Shown here piece by piece: positions 21,187-28,532 of a stretch of DNA of 28,532 nucleotides (within the stretch, counting starts at the first letter, position 1; each line of letters begins with the position of its first letter). The stretch is from a virus, in IMG/VR virus record IMGVR_UViG_3300030102_007053, positions 1-28,532 of that record. One strand, 5' to 3'. Below the pieces are notes generated by a model, which did not search any database, had not been told where the DNA came from, and saw nothing but the letters and a program-made list of their open reading frames with translations. A program made the translations under genes and the position numbers.

Positions 21187-22973
21187 TAGAAAGGTTGTCC
21201 TCCACCTTTATTTGTATCATTACCTTTTGGTTTTGGCTGTTGACCAGGTTTTAAAATTTGAATACCCGGTTCACCAGAAGGTAATGTACCTTCTTTTTCT
21301 TGTTGACTTGCTGGTTTTACTCTTATAGGTCTGTTTCTTTCAAAAAGATCTCTATACATATTTAATTCTTTGTAGTCTGATGGTAACTCACCATATTTTC
21401 TACGCCATTCTTCCATTGGACTGTTCAAATCATTATATAAAGTTTCAGATAATTTTTGTCTTAGTAAAGTTGGATCTGAAACATCACCAATTGAACGCAT
21501 TGCATTCTCAATATCACTGACAGAAAAACGTCCTCCTTCTTCTCTTTGTTTTGCTTTAGCATAGGCTAATTCAATAACTAAAGACTGCAAACCAGCGTCC
21601 AAAGTTTGAAATTTCTTACTTAGAGAAGTTAAATTAACTTGAGAGCCATCAGCACCCGTCTCAAATACTGCTTGATCACCATACTGATCTTTTAATTTTT
21701 CTTTCATTTGACTTATTTCAGAATTGTAAACACTTTCAGGAATATTTAAACCTTCTTCATTTCGTGTAAATTGGTTTTTAATGAAAGCGCCTAGTCCAGC
21801 AGTCAAAGAAGAAAAATTAGCAGTTTGTCCAGCTCTTGCACCTTCATTTATATACCCTAAAGCTTTATCACCAAGCTGTGCAAGATTAAAAGATTTTTTT
21901 AGTCTTGCTTCAAGTTTAAGTCTTTCTTTCATATCCGCTTCATATTCTTTTCTCTTTAGTGAGTCTGTAAAAGCAGATTCTCTTGTGCTAGGTGGTTTAA
22001 CATATTTTCTTTTATACCCTGGAACTTTTTCTGCAAAAAAATTATCTCTGAATAATTCATTAGCTGTTATTTCAATGACAGTTTGATTTGGATCATTAGC
22101 AAGCATTACAGATGTCCTACCTAAAAATCTTTCTTGAGTTTTTGGATTAAAGTTTTTGGTTGCAATTGACATAACGTTTGGTACACCATCCGCATCAAAC
22201 TGCACTACGTCCATAAACCCTTTTTCTTCAGTTCTAGCTTTTGTATGATACCTTGGATCATAAGCTCCTTCTGGTATATAAATATTTTTACCCTTACCAC
22301 CGTCTGCTCTTGAGTCAAAGACCCAAATATTTTTGCCTTTTTTTGTTTTTGTAGCAAGAAGTTCAGCTTCAGCAGCTTTTGTTTTTCCATAAAGGGTTGC
22401 AAAATCACCAACACCATAAGCAAAACCACTTGATAAGGTTGCTCCTGGCTCTGCTAATCTTTTGGACACTAAGGCGGCAAACATTCCTAAGTTATCACTT
22501 CTGCTAAATAACCCCTCTGATTTTACTTTTTCTTTTTCCTCTTCTAATTTTTGAATTCGTTCTTGATCATTTTCAAGTCTTTGTTGATTTACACGTTGAT
22601 CAATAAAAGTAGTATTAGGATCTTGTTTAGGTCTTTGTTGGTTTTCTTTTTGAATAGACATTATACCTTGATCAAGTTCTTGTTCAAAAAGTTTATCTTT
22701 ATTTAAAGCTCTTTCATTCTCTCTACCACTAATAATGCTCTCTTTTATATTTACATCCTGAGTTGGTGTTCTTGTTTCAATTTCAACATCCTCTTGCATA
22801 CCAGATGGTTTTGTAATAGTCATTATACCTTGATCCTTGCTTGGTTGTTGACTTTGATTATTCATAGCTAACTGTTGAAAATTCATAGCAGGGCCACCAT
22901 TAACAAAACCTTGTGGTTTGTGAAGCTCCATAAATCTTTTTTGAAATAAAGGTCTGAGTAAAGTCTTATCCAT
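21186..22973 (-). CDS. Internal virion-type structural protein
   Basis: 595 residues. The N-terminus (KPQGFVNGGPAMNFQQ) is followed by a disordered Gln/Asn/Glu-rich region with a repeated DQGIM unit (DQGIMTITKP and DQGIMSIQKE), then a coiled coil (RLENDQERIQKLEEEKEKV). The central part from about residue 230 looks folded (IWVFDSRADGGKGKNIYIP), and the C-terminus is again polar and Gly/Lys/Gln-rich. Its place between two other large helical virion candidates supports an internal virion or tail-associated role. Starts 3 bases after the upstream stop. No enzymatic motif seen; family not named. Confidence 0.65.
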   Translation of the reverse strand: MDKTLLRPLFQKRFMELHKPQGFVNGGPAMNFQQLAMNNQSQQPSKDQGIMTITKPSGMQEDVEIETRTPTQDVNIKESIISGRENERALNKDKLFEQELDQGIMSIQKENQQRPKQDPNTTFIDQRVNQQRLENDQERIQKLEEEKEKVKSEGLFSRSDNLGMFAALVSKRLAEPGATLSSGFAYGVGDFATLYGKTKAAEAELLATKTKKGKNIWVFDSRADGGKGKNIYIPEGAYDPRYHTKARTEEKGFMDVVQFDADGVPNVMSIATKNFNPKTQERFLGRTSVMLANDPNQTVIEITANELFRDNFFAEKVPGYKRKYVKPPSTRESAFTDSLKRKEYEADMKERLKLEARLKKSFNLAQLGDKALGYINEGARAGQTANFSSLTAGLGAFIKNQFTRNEEGLNIPESVYNSEISQMKEKLKDQYGDQAVFETGADGSQVNLTSLSKKFQTLDAGLQSLVIELAYAKAKQREEGGRFSVSDIENAMRSIGDVSDPTLLRQKLSETLYNDLNSPMEEWRRKYGELPSDYKELNMYRDLFERNRPIRVKPASQQEKEGTLPSGEPGIQILKPGQQPKPKGNDTNKGGGQPF

Positions 22974-22976
22974 ACT

Positions 22977-24041
22977 TTACCCCATTGGCTTTAATAGTTG
23001 ATAGGCGGCATAAGCACCAAGTCCTGTTGATGCTGCTTTCGCTAATGGATCTACACCTGGACCTGATGTTTGAGTAACAGTTGATGCGGCAGTTGGTAAG
23101 GCTGTCATTATGCCCTTTTGAAATTCTATTCTTTGATAAGGCTCATAGGCTCTTGCAATCTCTGTTTGTCTTTGTGCAGTCAAAGCCTGTTGAGCTAACT
23201 GTTGTTGAACTGCACCTGCTCTAGCCATTTCTTGAGCGGCTGATGTGCCAGCTTGCACTTGAGCTTGACCTAAACGTCCTAATTCTGCTGCTCCTTGTAA
23301 ACCAGCAGTTAACTGTTGTTGTTGTTGAGTTTGAGCAGCACGAAGTGAAGACTCATAACCTTGACGTTGAGCCTCTCCAATTTGAGCTAAACGACCTCTT
23401 TCTAGTTCACCAATAGCTACACCTTCTCGACCACCACCAAAAGCACCTGACCCTATGGCTTGGTTAGCCAATTGATTTCTAGCAATTGAGGCTTGTCTGT
23501 TAATTTCATCAGTTACAAAACTTTGATAAGGATTCATAAATCTCATAATATCTGGCCCTAGAGCCGCTTGTTCCTGAGCTTGAGTTATAGCCCCAATACC
23601 TTGCTGAAATGCAGGTTGACCAAGACCTGCCAAATCTTCTGCGGCTGCAAATTGTTGCATTTGTAATGGTGATGGAGGTGCAACTTGAAACTGTGGCACA
23701 GCAATGGGTTGTGTTGCTAAATCAATCGCTTCATCATATAAAGCTAATTTACGTTCTTCAATTTCAGGAGCTTCTCTTTGAATTGTTGTTGTTTTGTCAG
23801 GTATAGGAGCTGGAGCGGGTGCGGAACCTCCTCCACCTTTACCACCAAAGTAGCCTTTAAGACCAGTAGTGCTGTTTATTTTACCACTACCACCAATACA
23901 TTTAAGAAGATGAATTTCAAACTCATTGACGTGTGCTAATTCTTTATCTTCACACTCACCTTTTTCAGCAATATCTGAATACAATAGATTGTATAACCAA
24001 ATTTTTAATTTTATAGGTAAAAGTTTAAGTAGCCACTTCAT
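22977..24041 (-). CDS. Ala/Gln-rich virion protein with shared N-terminal module
   Basis: 354 residues. Residues 1-66 form a hydrophobic-basic module (MKWLLKLLPIKLKIWLYNLL, DIAEKG, ELAHVN, LKCIGGSGK) that is clearly related to the first 67 residues of the 24422-25831 protein. A Gly/Pro-rich hinge follows (GGKGGGGSAPAPAPIPD), then about 230 residues of Ala/Gln helix (AQTQQQQQLTAGLQGAAELG), typical of internal core or injection proteins such as the T7 gp14 class. The conserved-looking GSGAFGGGREG lies mid-way. It overlaps the gp13-like gene by 17 bases. A virion role is inferred; expression late in infection is likely. Confidence 0.7.
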   Translation of the reverse strand: MKWLLKLLPIKLKIWLYNLLYSDIAEKGECEDKELAHVNEFEIHLLKCIGGSGKINSTTGLKGYFGGKGGGGSAPAPAPIPDKTTTIQREAPEIEERKLALYDEAIDLATQPIAVPQFQVAPPSPLQMQQFAAAEDLAGLGQPAFQQGIGAITQAQEQAALGPDIMRFMNPYQSFVTDEINRQASIARNQLANQAIGSGAFGGGREGVAIGELERGRLAQIGEAQRQGYESSLRAAQTQQQQQLTAGLQGAAELGRLGQAQVQAGTSAAQEMARAGAVQQQLAQQALTAQRQTEIARAYEPYQRIEFQKGIMTALPTAASTVTQTSGPGVDPLAKAASTGLGAYAAYQLLKPMG

Positions 24042-24444
24042 AAAAAAATCCTGTCTTTTTAAATTTTAAATTATTATTTTTTATAATTCTATCCCAACCT
24101 TTTCTACCTATTATTTCTAAACCATCGCATTTTTGTTCTTTTGCATAGTTTAAGAAAAACTTTTCTATTTTTTTTACTTCTTTAATAACTTTACTACCAC
24201 CACAAAACAAAATTCCTAAAATTAATTTTGCAGGGTAATATATTTTTTCTACAACATATACAGCGCATAGTTTTTTTTTGTCCATTACTAAAAACATAAT
24301 CATTGTGCCTTGTTTTAAAAGTTTGTATGTGGAATCTAATGTATGACGACCATTAGACTGTACAACCACTTTATAAATCCAATTTTTTACTTCATCCCAA
24401 AACACATCAATACACTCTATATCAACTTGCTTTATTTCTATCAT
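24025..24444 (-). CDS. T7 gp13-like internal virion protein (GNAT-like fold)
   Basis: 139 residues. The layout is that of a small N-acetyltransferase-like fold: YKLLKQGTMIMFLVMDKKKLCAVYVV as the central hairpin and CDGLEIIGRKGWDRII plus KKTGFFYE at the end. The 'G-R-x-GW...GF' ending is characteristic of phage proteins grouped with T7 gp13, which is needed for virion assembly and probably does not act as an enzyme. The place between two virion-core-type genes fits exactly. The start overlaps the upstream gene by 23 bases. Good but not certain assignment, because sequence similarity in this group is low. Confidence 0.7.
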   Translation of the reverse strand: MIEIKQVDIECIDVFWDEVKNWIYKVVVQSNGRHTLDSTYKLLKQGTMIMFLVMDKKKLCAVYVVEKIYYPAKLILGILFCGGSKVIKEVKKIEKFFLNYAKEQKCDGLEIIGRKGWDRIIKNNNLKFKKTGFFYEVAT

Positions 24445-25831
24445 TTACTAAATCGTACACTCTTTTTAATGAGTCTTGTTGTTTATAAAAAAACTGTGCA
24501 CCCTTTCTTCTCATATCTTTAAAATCATCAGGGTTCGCTCCTGACATTATGCCTGCACCCAAAATAGCATCAGCTCTTGACACAAACTCACCATCAGCTA
24601 ATTGTGCTAACATAGTATCTTCATCTTTATCACCGTTACCTGCGCCATCTTCAACATACCCCATAGCCCTTACATAATTATTAGCATCTTTTTCATCGTG
24701 ATCTGTTTTACTAGGCAAATAATTTATACCACCTGTTTTAAGTTTCAGAGTCGCCAATCCACCTTCTTTAGCTGCCATCACATCTAGTCGCTCATAGACA
24801 TTTTTTGGTGTTACTTTTTCATCTTCATCTTCATAAATTGCTCTTTCACTTGCTGGGTCAATAAGTGCTCTTTGTCTTAAATACCCTTCACTAGTCCCCA
24901 TATCAGGGAACAAATCTTCATCTCTTGTATCATAAACTGGTTGATTTGGCCTATAACTTAATCCTGCTGCACCTAAAGCTAATAATGTGCCGGGATCTGT
25001 TAATGTATCGCCTATTTTTCCTGCTACTCTATCAATACGCTCGCCAAATGGTACAGGTGGCTTTGGAATTACTGAGGGAGCATTTACTGTCCCAATAGCA
25101 GGAGCTCCAGTATACCCTTGTATAGTTTCAGCTTGTATTAAGTTCTCAGGTCTTGCGATTGCTGCCACAGGTAAACCTCCAGCTCCCGTCGCTCCTTGAG
25201 CTGCCATCATCGCTCCTTTACCAGCTTCTAAACCAGTTGTCATAAATCCTGGTGCACCTGCAATTGATCCACCACCAAAAGCTCCTGAGGCACCAGCAAC
25301 ACCTTGTTTACCCAACATAGCTAAGGGAGCTTGTGAGCCAGATATACCCGCTGCAGAAAGACCTTGAGCAGTAGTGGGTCCAACAGCACTTGCTAATACG
25401 TTAGCGCCTTGAGCTGCAGTGGTAGAGCCCGCGCCTAATGCTCCACCAAATTTAGATAATCCTGCTTGTGCACCTGTGGCTGTCGCTGTACCTCCTGTTC
25501 CTAAGGCGGCAATACCTCCAGCACCAAAACCACCAAGTAAACCAATACCTAGTGCATTTCTAGTGGACATACCTGCTAATTTAGCCACTCCAAAAGCAGC
25601 TGTACCCACTATCAAACCAATCGCTAGAGGTCCTAAATATTGTTTAAGTTGAGTGTTTGGATTGTAAGTGCCTGCACCTCCAATTGATTTAAGAAACGCC
25701 TCTTGTTGTGGAGTTAGATATGCAAGTTCGGTATCTCCCCCAATTCCTTTTGCAGCTATATCATCATATAAAAGATTGGCAATCCAAGTTTTTATAAACT
25801 TGGGGATTAATTTAATAATCCACTTAAACAT
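24422..25831 (-). CDS. Gly/Ala-rich virion protein with shared N-terminal module
   Basis: 469 residues. Residues 1-67 (MFKWIIKLIPKFIKTWIANL, DIAAKG, ELAYL, LKSIGGAGT) match the start of the 22977-24041 protein. Residues about 70-260 are almost wholly Gly/Ala/Thr/Ser with hydrophobic membrane-active stretches (GLIVGTAAFGVAKLAG, GIGLLGGFGAGGIAAL). The C-terminus is ordered and acidic, with AQLADGEFVSRADAILGAG, a segment I know from many marine phage virion proteins, and ends QQDSLKRVYDLVNDR. Probably a component that crosses or lines the membrane during DNA entry. Ribosome site AGGAG; a promoter and palindrome lie just upstream. Confidence 0.7.
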   Translation of the reverse strand: MFKWIIKLIPKFIKTWIANLLYDDIAAKGIGGDTELAYLTPQQEAFLKSIGGAGTYNPNTQLKQYLGPLAIGLIVGTAAFGVAKLAGMSTRNALGIGLLGGFGAGGIAALGTGGTATATGAQAGLSKFGGALGAGSTTAAQGANVLASAVGPTTAQGLSAAGISGSQAPLAMLGKQGVAGASGAFGGGSIAGAPGFMTTGLEAGKGAMMAAQGATGAGGLPVAAIARPENLIQAETIQGYTGAPAIGTVNAPSVIPKPPVPFGERIDRVAGKIGDTLTDPGTLLALGAAGLSYRPNQPVYDTRDEDLFPDMGTSEGYLRQRALIDPASERAIYEDEDEKVTPKNVYERLDVMAAKEGGLATLKLKTGGINYLPSKTDHDEKDANNYVRAMGYVEDGAGNGDKDEDTMLAQLADGEFVSRADAILGAGIMSGANPDDFKDMRRKGAQFFYKQQDSLKRVYDLVNDRNKAS

Positions 25832-25841
25832 AAAAAACTCC

Positions 25842-25855
25842 TAAGTTATAACTTA
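25842..25855. promoter_or_regulatory. 14-bp perfect palindrome (operator candidate)
   Basis: TAAGTTATAACTTA is a perfect inverted repeat lying between a candidate promoter (25862-25890) and the ribosome site of the 24422-25831 gene. The arms TAAGTT/AACTTA are the same as in the palindrome at 16981-16994, with two extra central bases. No U-run follows, so it is not a terminator. Confidence 0.6.
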
Positions 25856-25861
25856 AGAACC

Positions 25862-25890
25862 ATTCTACTCTGATTTGAGGGGACTTTCAA
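25862..25890 (-). promoter_or_regulatory. Sigma-70-like promoter for the virion core genes
   Basis: Minus strand TTGAAA (25890-25885), exactly 17 bases, TAGAAT (25867-25862); each box differs from consensus at one position. It overlaps the 3' end of the glycosyltransferase gene (stop at 25865). It would start transcription around 25855, inside the palindrome, and drive 24422-25831 and the genes to its left. Confidence 0.6.
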
Positions 25891-26695
25891 CCTCTAGGGG
25901 TGTCATCTCATCACTTAAACGACCAGTGTACTGATATTCACCCACATGAGTAATGTAATCGCTAATATAAACAAAACATTTACCACCTATTTTCTTCCAT
26001 AATAAACAAAACGCAAAGTCTTCACCTAAATAAGTATTTGTTTTTGAATCAAAATGTGTGTCAAAAAAATTCCAAAAATGTGGTCGCATTGCAAACTCAC
26101 CATTAATTATAGTTTTTTGTTTTATCTTTTTCTCAGGGTAAGCTTTTATCAATTTATCAAAAACATTTCGTTCTATTAACATAAAACCAGTAGGCATATG
26201 GTCCGCTTCAATAACACCATCATTAATTCTTACCTCACTATGAGCATCTGTTAACCTTACAGGATATGTCAGTGCGGCACTGTGAGCTTTTACTTCATCT
26301 ACAACTTTACCTGATTGTACTTTGTTAAGTAGTTTTTTCATATTAAGAGTTTTCATAGGGTAAACCATAGAGATTATTTCTTTCTTTTTTTCAAGTAGTG
26401 TAAAAACAGATTTTGGTTCAAAAGCAATATCTGAATCAATAAACAAAAGATGAGTAGCATCAGAGTTTTCAAGAAATCCACTTACACAAAGATTACGACC
26501 TTGTGTTACTAATGAAGACTTCATTAATTGAAATGTACATCTATATTTTCTTTTCCAACACTGCTTTTGTAGTTCAAGTAAACTTTGTGTGTAATGTATT
26601 GACACTTCACTATGCACAGGGGTGGCAACATGTAAATGTATTTTGTTTTTTGGTTGTTGTTCTTGATCAATCCAAATAGGGTTATTATTGACCAC
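25865..26695 (-). CDS. Glycosyltransferase, GT-A fold
   Basis: 276 residues, starting with GTG at 26695 behind AAAGGTG, overlapping the neighbouring glycosyltransferase by 11 bases. HLHVATPVHSEVSIHYTQSL opens the nucleotide-binding fold; HLLFIDSDIAF holds the DxD metal/sugar-nucleotide motif (Asp87, Asp89); HMPTGFMLIERNVFDKL and YLGEDFAFCLLWKKIGG (GED at 224-226) are the acceptor and catalytic-base regions; YITHVGEYQY near the end offers a metal-binding His. It transfers a sugar from a nucleotide sugar, probably to a virion protein, DNA or host surface glycan. Co-location with a GT-B enzyme and late genes favours virion or surface glycosylation. Confidence 0.88.
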   Translation of the reverse strand: MVNNNPIWIDQEQQPKNKIHLHVATPVHSEVSIHYTQSLLELQKQCWKRKYRCTFQLMKSSLVTQGRNLCVSGFLENSDATHLLFIDSDIAFEPKSVFTLLEKKKEIISMVYPMKTLNMKKLLNKVQSGKVVDEVKAHSAALTYPVRLTDAHSEVRINDGVIEADHMPTGFMLIERNVFDKLIKAYPEKKIKQKTIINGEFAMRPHFWNFFDTHFDSKTNTYLGEDFAFCLLWKKIGGKCFVYISDYITHVGEYQYTGRLSDEMTPLEVESPLKSE

Positions 26696-27611
26696 CTAGC
26701 ACACCTTTCAGAAAAAAAGTCCATTCAATTGCTTTTTTATCCCAAGAATAATAATTTTTTACAAAATCTTGTTGACGATCTAAATGTGCTTGTATTACTG
26801 GCTCGTGAAGCGTGGTCAATGAATCTTTAATGCCGTGTGCAAATACAGTAGCTAATCGTGATGGATCTTTGTCATAGGTTACATATATAGGAAACTCGGC
26901 TCCTGTCTCATACAAAGCACCATAATTAGTTGTTATACAATATAAACCTGCAGCCATACATTCAAGCAACGAGATACACGATGTTTCTTCCCATATGCTT
27001 GGATAAGCGTACATATGATAGTTAGGTAGTTTCTCCAAAATAAAATTATTATCTCTATGCCCAATATAGTTTACATTTGGTAACTTTCTTGCTTGTTCAA
27101 ACAAAGGTTCATATTCAGCACGATTTTTGTCATCAAATTCTTTTCCATAAATTTCTGTGCTTGAATACACATCTAAAATTATATCTTCATTTTGTAAATG
27201 TTGCATTGCTGCCAACAAGACATTTAGTCCTCGCCAAGGTGTGTTTTGATGTATTACTCTTAATGTATCACCTTGCTTATAATTGGTCCGTTTTGGAAAA
27301 TTTATTACACCATTTTTAATAACGTGACACTTGTGAGTAGGGACATCAAACATCATTCTAAATTTTTCATAGTTCCAATGTGAGTTGAACACATACCAAT
27401 CATACTTATCGTGATTACGTTTATCCTTGAACCAAGGAGCAATGTTTGGTTGATCATAACTATTTTTTTGCCAAAGTATGTTTATCTTGTCTTCTGACAA
27501 AGGTGTTTTTTCAGGAACAGAGGTAGTAATATTAAATTTACCTAACAACTGATTATCTACATATTTTTGTAGAAAACCTAATTGTAACTCCGTTCCTCCT
27601 AAAGGATTCAT
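26685..27611 (-). CDS. Glycosyltransferase, GT-B fold (GT4-like)
   Basis: 308 residues. NPLGGTELQLGFLQ at the start is the N-terminal glycine loop of GT4-type enzymes; WYVFNSHWNYEKF and VIKNGVINFP are the domain-linking segments; AYPSIWEETSCISLLECMAAG contains the EX7E motif (Glu208, Glu216) that binds the donor sugar nucleotide. At 308 residues it is shorter than the common 350-400, with a reduced N-terminal domain. The ATG overlaps the upstream stop as ATGA and the second glycosyltransferase overlaps its 3' end, so both are likely made together and may act in series. Substrate unknown. Confidence 0.9.
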   Translation of the reverse strand: MNPLGGTELQLGFLQKYVDNQLLGKFNITTSVPEKTPLSEDKINILWQKNSYDQPNIAPWFKDKRNHDKYDWYVFNSHWNYEKFRMMFDVPTHKCHVIKNGVINFPKRTNYKQGDTLRVIHQNTPWRGLNVLLAAMQHLQNEDIILDVYSSTEIYGKEFDDKNRAEYEPLFEQARKLPNVNYIGHRDNNFILEKLPNYHMYAYPSIWEETSCISLLECMAAGLYCITTNYGALYETGAEFPIYVTYDKDPSRLATVFAHGIKDSLTTLHEPVIQAHLDRQQDFVKNYYSWDKKAIEWTFFLKGVLGGQ

Positions 27612-27838
27612 TTTGTTTTGATCTCCCCTCCGTCTTTTGAAATTTTCATAAGATCAGGGTGGTTATTTTTTTCTAGGGACATAATGATGTCAGTAGCAAT
27701 CGCTCCTAAATGATTGGCAAAGTCTCTTGCACTTGAGGGATTAAAAACAAGTTTTTTCTTCTTATTTAAAATATCTAACTCTTTTTTGCTAAAATGCATT
27801 TCAGCTTCAGCCGTTTTGTGATTTATTAAAATCTTCAT
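27608..27838 (-). CDS. Small hypothetical protein
   Basis: 76 residues, starting MKILINHKTAEAEMHFSKKE. It has a basic N-terminal half with LNKKKKLVFNPSSARDF and a C-terminal helix (ANHLGAIATDIIMSLEKNN). No membrane segment, cysteine or catalytic motif. The start overlaps the stop of the 27835-28020 gene as ATGA, and its stop overlaps the glycosyltransferase start. I believe similar short proteins occur next to structural genes of marine phages, but no function is known to me. Confidence 0.65.
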   Translation of the reverse strand: MKILINHKTAEAEMHFSKKELDILNKKKKLVFNPSSARDFANHLGAIATDIIMSLEKNNHPDLMKISKDGGEIKTK

Positions 27839-28020
27839 TGACTATCACCAAACAAATCAAAACCTGGCACTATGACATTAGTGTCAATAACGATATCATC
27901 TTTTATTGTGTCTGTTGATGGGTCTTTTACATCGGCCATTGCCTGCGCTTCATTTAAATATACTTGATGTGTTTTTTTATTTCTAAATGTTTGTTTAGTT
28001 TCACATTTTATAGTTTTCAT
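27835..28020 (-). CDS. Small hypothetical protein
   Basis: 61 residues from MKTIKCETKQTFRNKKTHQV. The frame can be extended to a TTG at 28035, but the ATG at 28020 is the better start. The N-terminal part is basic and the C-terminal part acidic (DTIKDDIVIDTNVIVPGFD), ending LFGDSQ. A TATAAT lies 15 bases before the ATG on the minus strand without a matching -35. Family not recognised. First of the small genes that follow the 113-residue structural protein. Confidence 0.6.
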   Translation of the reverse strand: MKTIKCETKQTFRNKKTHQVYLNEAQAMADVKDPSTDTIKDDIVIDTNVIVPGFDLFGDSQ

Positions 28021-28060
28021 ATGTATTTTTAACAATTATAAAAATACAAAGCAAGTAAAA

Positions 28061-28402
28061 TTATCCGTTTTCTTGTGACCTATCAATTAGAGCATATGAA
28101 ACAATACCTTGTATTTCATTAGCAGTGCCAGCTGTAAGTTTAAGAATATCACCTTCTTCTAAAACTAGAGTTTGCGATATGATTTGCCTTGTAGTATTTG
28201 CAGCCATAGATGCATTATCTATTCTAAAAGTTGATGTGGCACTTGTATCAGTCACTTGTGTAACTAAACTTACATTTCCAGTTGAACCATTGTGTGCTTG
28301 TATTTGTTTTATTAAACATCTTCCACTTGTAGGAGCTGTCAAAACAGAAGTTGTACCAGTAGTGGTTAAATTAAAACCAGCATTTTTATATTGTATTGTC
28401 AT
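28061..28402 (-). CDS. Small beta-rich phage structural protein
   Basis: 113 residues, poor in charged residues and rich in Thr/Ser/Ala/Asn, with alternating strands (SGRCLIKQIQAHNGSTGNVS, STFRIDNASMAANTT, LEEGDILKLTAGTANEIQG). This is the typical composition of small beta-sandwich proteins in phage structural regions, such as head-decoration or tail-associated proteins. The pattern 'strand - HNGS - strand ... LEEGDxLKLTAG' is one I associate with such proteins. The ATG overlaps the stop of the upstream partial gene as ATGA (28399-28402). A decoration or tail role is inferred from composition and position. Confidence 0.65.
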   Translation of the reverse strand: MTIQYKNAGFNLTTTGTTSVLTAPTSGRCLIKQIQAHNGSTGNVSLVTQVTDTSATSTFRIDNASMAANTTRQIISQTLVLEEGDILKLTAGTANEIQGIVSYALIDRSQENG

Positions 28403-28532
28403 GATAAAAAAAACTCAAATGCTTGTTGTTCGTTTTTAATTTCTTGTTGATAAGAAGTATTTAACTTATCTATAATTTGTGTCAATGCTAAATTTATTAG
28501 TCTTTGATTTTCTAAATTATACTCTTCTTTAG
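28399..28532 (-). CDS. C-terminal part of a small helical protein (5' end outside window)
   Basis: The last 44 codons of a gene that enters from the right edge, reading KEEYNLENQRLINLALTQII, then charged helical sequence, ending AFEFFLS before TGA. The stop overlaps the ATG of the 113-residue protein as ATGA, matching the local style. The visible part looks like one long amphipathic helix or coiled coil. Its identity cannot be judged from this fragment. Confidence 0.6.
   Translation of the reverse strand, partial: KEEYNLENQRLINLALTQIIDKLNTSYQQEIKNEQQAFEFFLS

Noticed and set aside
19369-22086. Plus-strand frames opposite the large virion genes (for example 19369-19698, 20294-20491, 21781-22086)
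   Set aside because: Antisense shadows of long, compositionally simple minus-strand genes, without ribosome sites or motifs.
28021-28060. TATAAT at 28040-28035 (minus strand) as a promoter for the small gene at 28020
   Set aside because: No -35-like sequence at 15-19 bases upstream, and A/T-rich spacers give such hexamers by chance.
1-28532. CRISPR arrays, insertion sequences, integrase or attachment sites
   Set aside because: No regularly spaced direct repeats beyond the dual-coded repeats, no transposase or integrase motifs, and no tRNA gene to serve as an attachment site.

Overview
The window is a contiguous piece of an AT-rich, tightly packed double-stranded DNA phage genome. It has no rRNA, tRNA, CRISPR array or insertion sequence. 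Nearly all genes lie on the minus strand and are joined by TAATG or ATGA stop/start overlaps. The gene set fits a marine podovirus-like phage: family A DNA polymerase without a 5'-3' exonuclease, PrimPol-type primase, SF1 helicase, a Cas4/RecB-type nuclease, several 2-oxoglutarate oxygenases, DUF3310, a T7 gp13-like protein and very large Ala/Gly/Gln-rich virion proteins. The AT richness, short spacers and oxygenase/sulfotransferase cargo resemble phages of SAR11-like Alphaproteobacteria. That host is an inference from style, not from a marker. No terminase, portal, major capsid or RNA polymerase gene is present, so the window is only part of the genome.

Layout, left to right. (1) 1-5159, leftward accessory block: a ribbon-helix-helix-like protein, several very small proteins, a cytosine-C5 DNA methyltransferase containing a second long reading frame, a DnaJ-type zinc protein, a sulfotransferase, an HNH nuclease and small unknowns. 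(2) 5160-5462: a divergent control region with a perfect consensus sigma-70 promoter driving a 62-residue rightward gene that runs into the 3' end of polA. (3) 5455-13198, leftward replication operon, in order of transcription: coiled-coil protein, SSB-like protein, PrimPol, SF1 helicase, 2OG oxygenase, DUF3310, a second 2OG oxygenase, PolA. (4) 13199-13284: a divergent control region with overlapping -35 boxes and a 19-bp perfect palindrome. (5) 13285-14691: a rightward SNF2-type helicase, overlapping tail to tail with a leftward Cas4-like nuclease. (6) 14655-28532, leftward late block, in order of transcription: small beta-rich structural protein, two glycosyltransferases, internal-virion-type proteins, a holin-like pair, a basic KGYAKGG protein, a conserved unknown, a third 2OG oxygenase, a 43-residue protein and the nuclease.

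The most notable object is the methyltransferase gene (2299-3765). A 406-codon open frame (2388-3608), in the +1 frame of the same strand, lies entirely inside it. It has its own ribosome site, seven regularly spaced [YFH]-P/T-[TS]-P-T repeats and a C-terminal MGYP..WT motif. Over the same DNA the methyltransferase frame reads as low-complexity Ser/Asn/Arg/Glu sequence where its target-recognition domain should be. This looks like a genuine overprinted gene pair or a frameshift-built methyltransferase.

A second theme is control: two late-strand sigma-70-like promoters (16998-17026 and 25862-25890) are each followed within a few bases by a 14-bp perfect palindrome with the same half-site TAAGTT/AACTTA.
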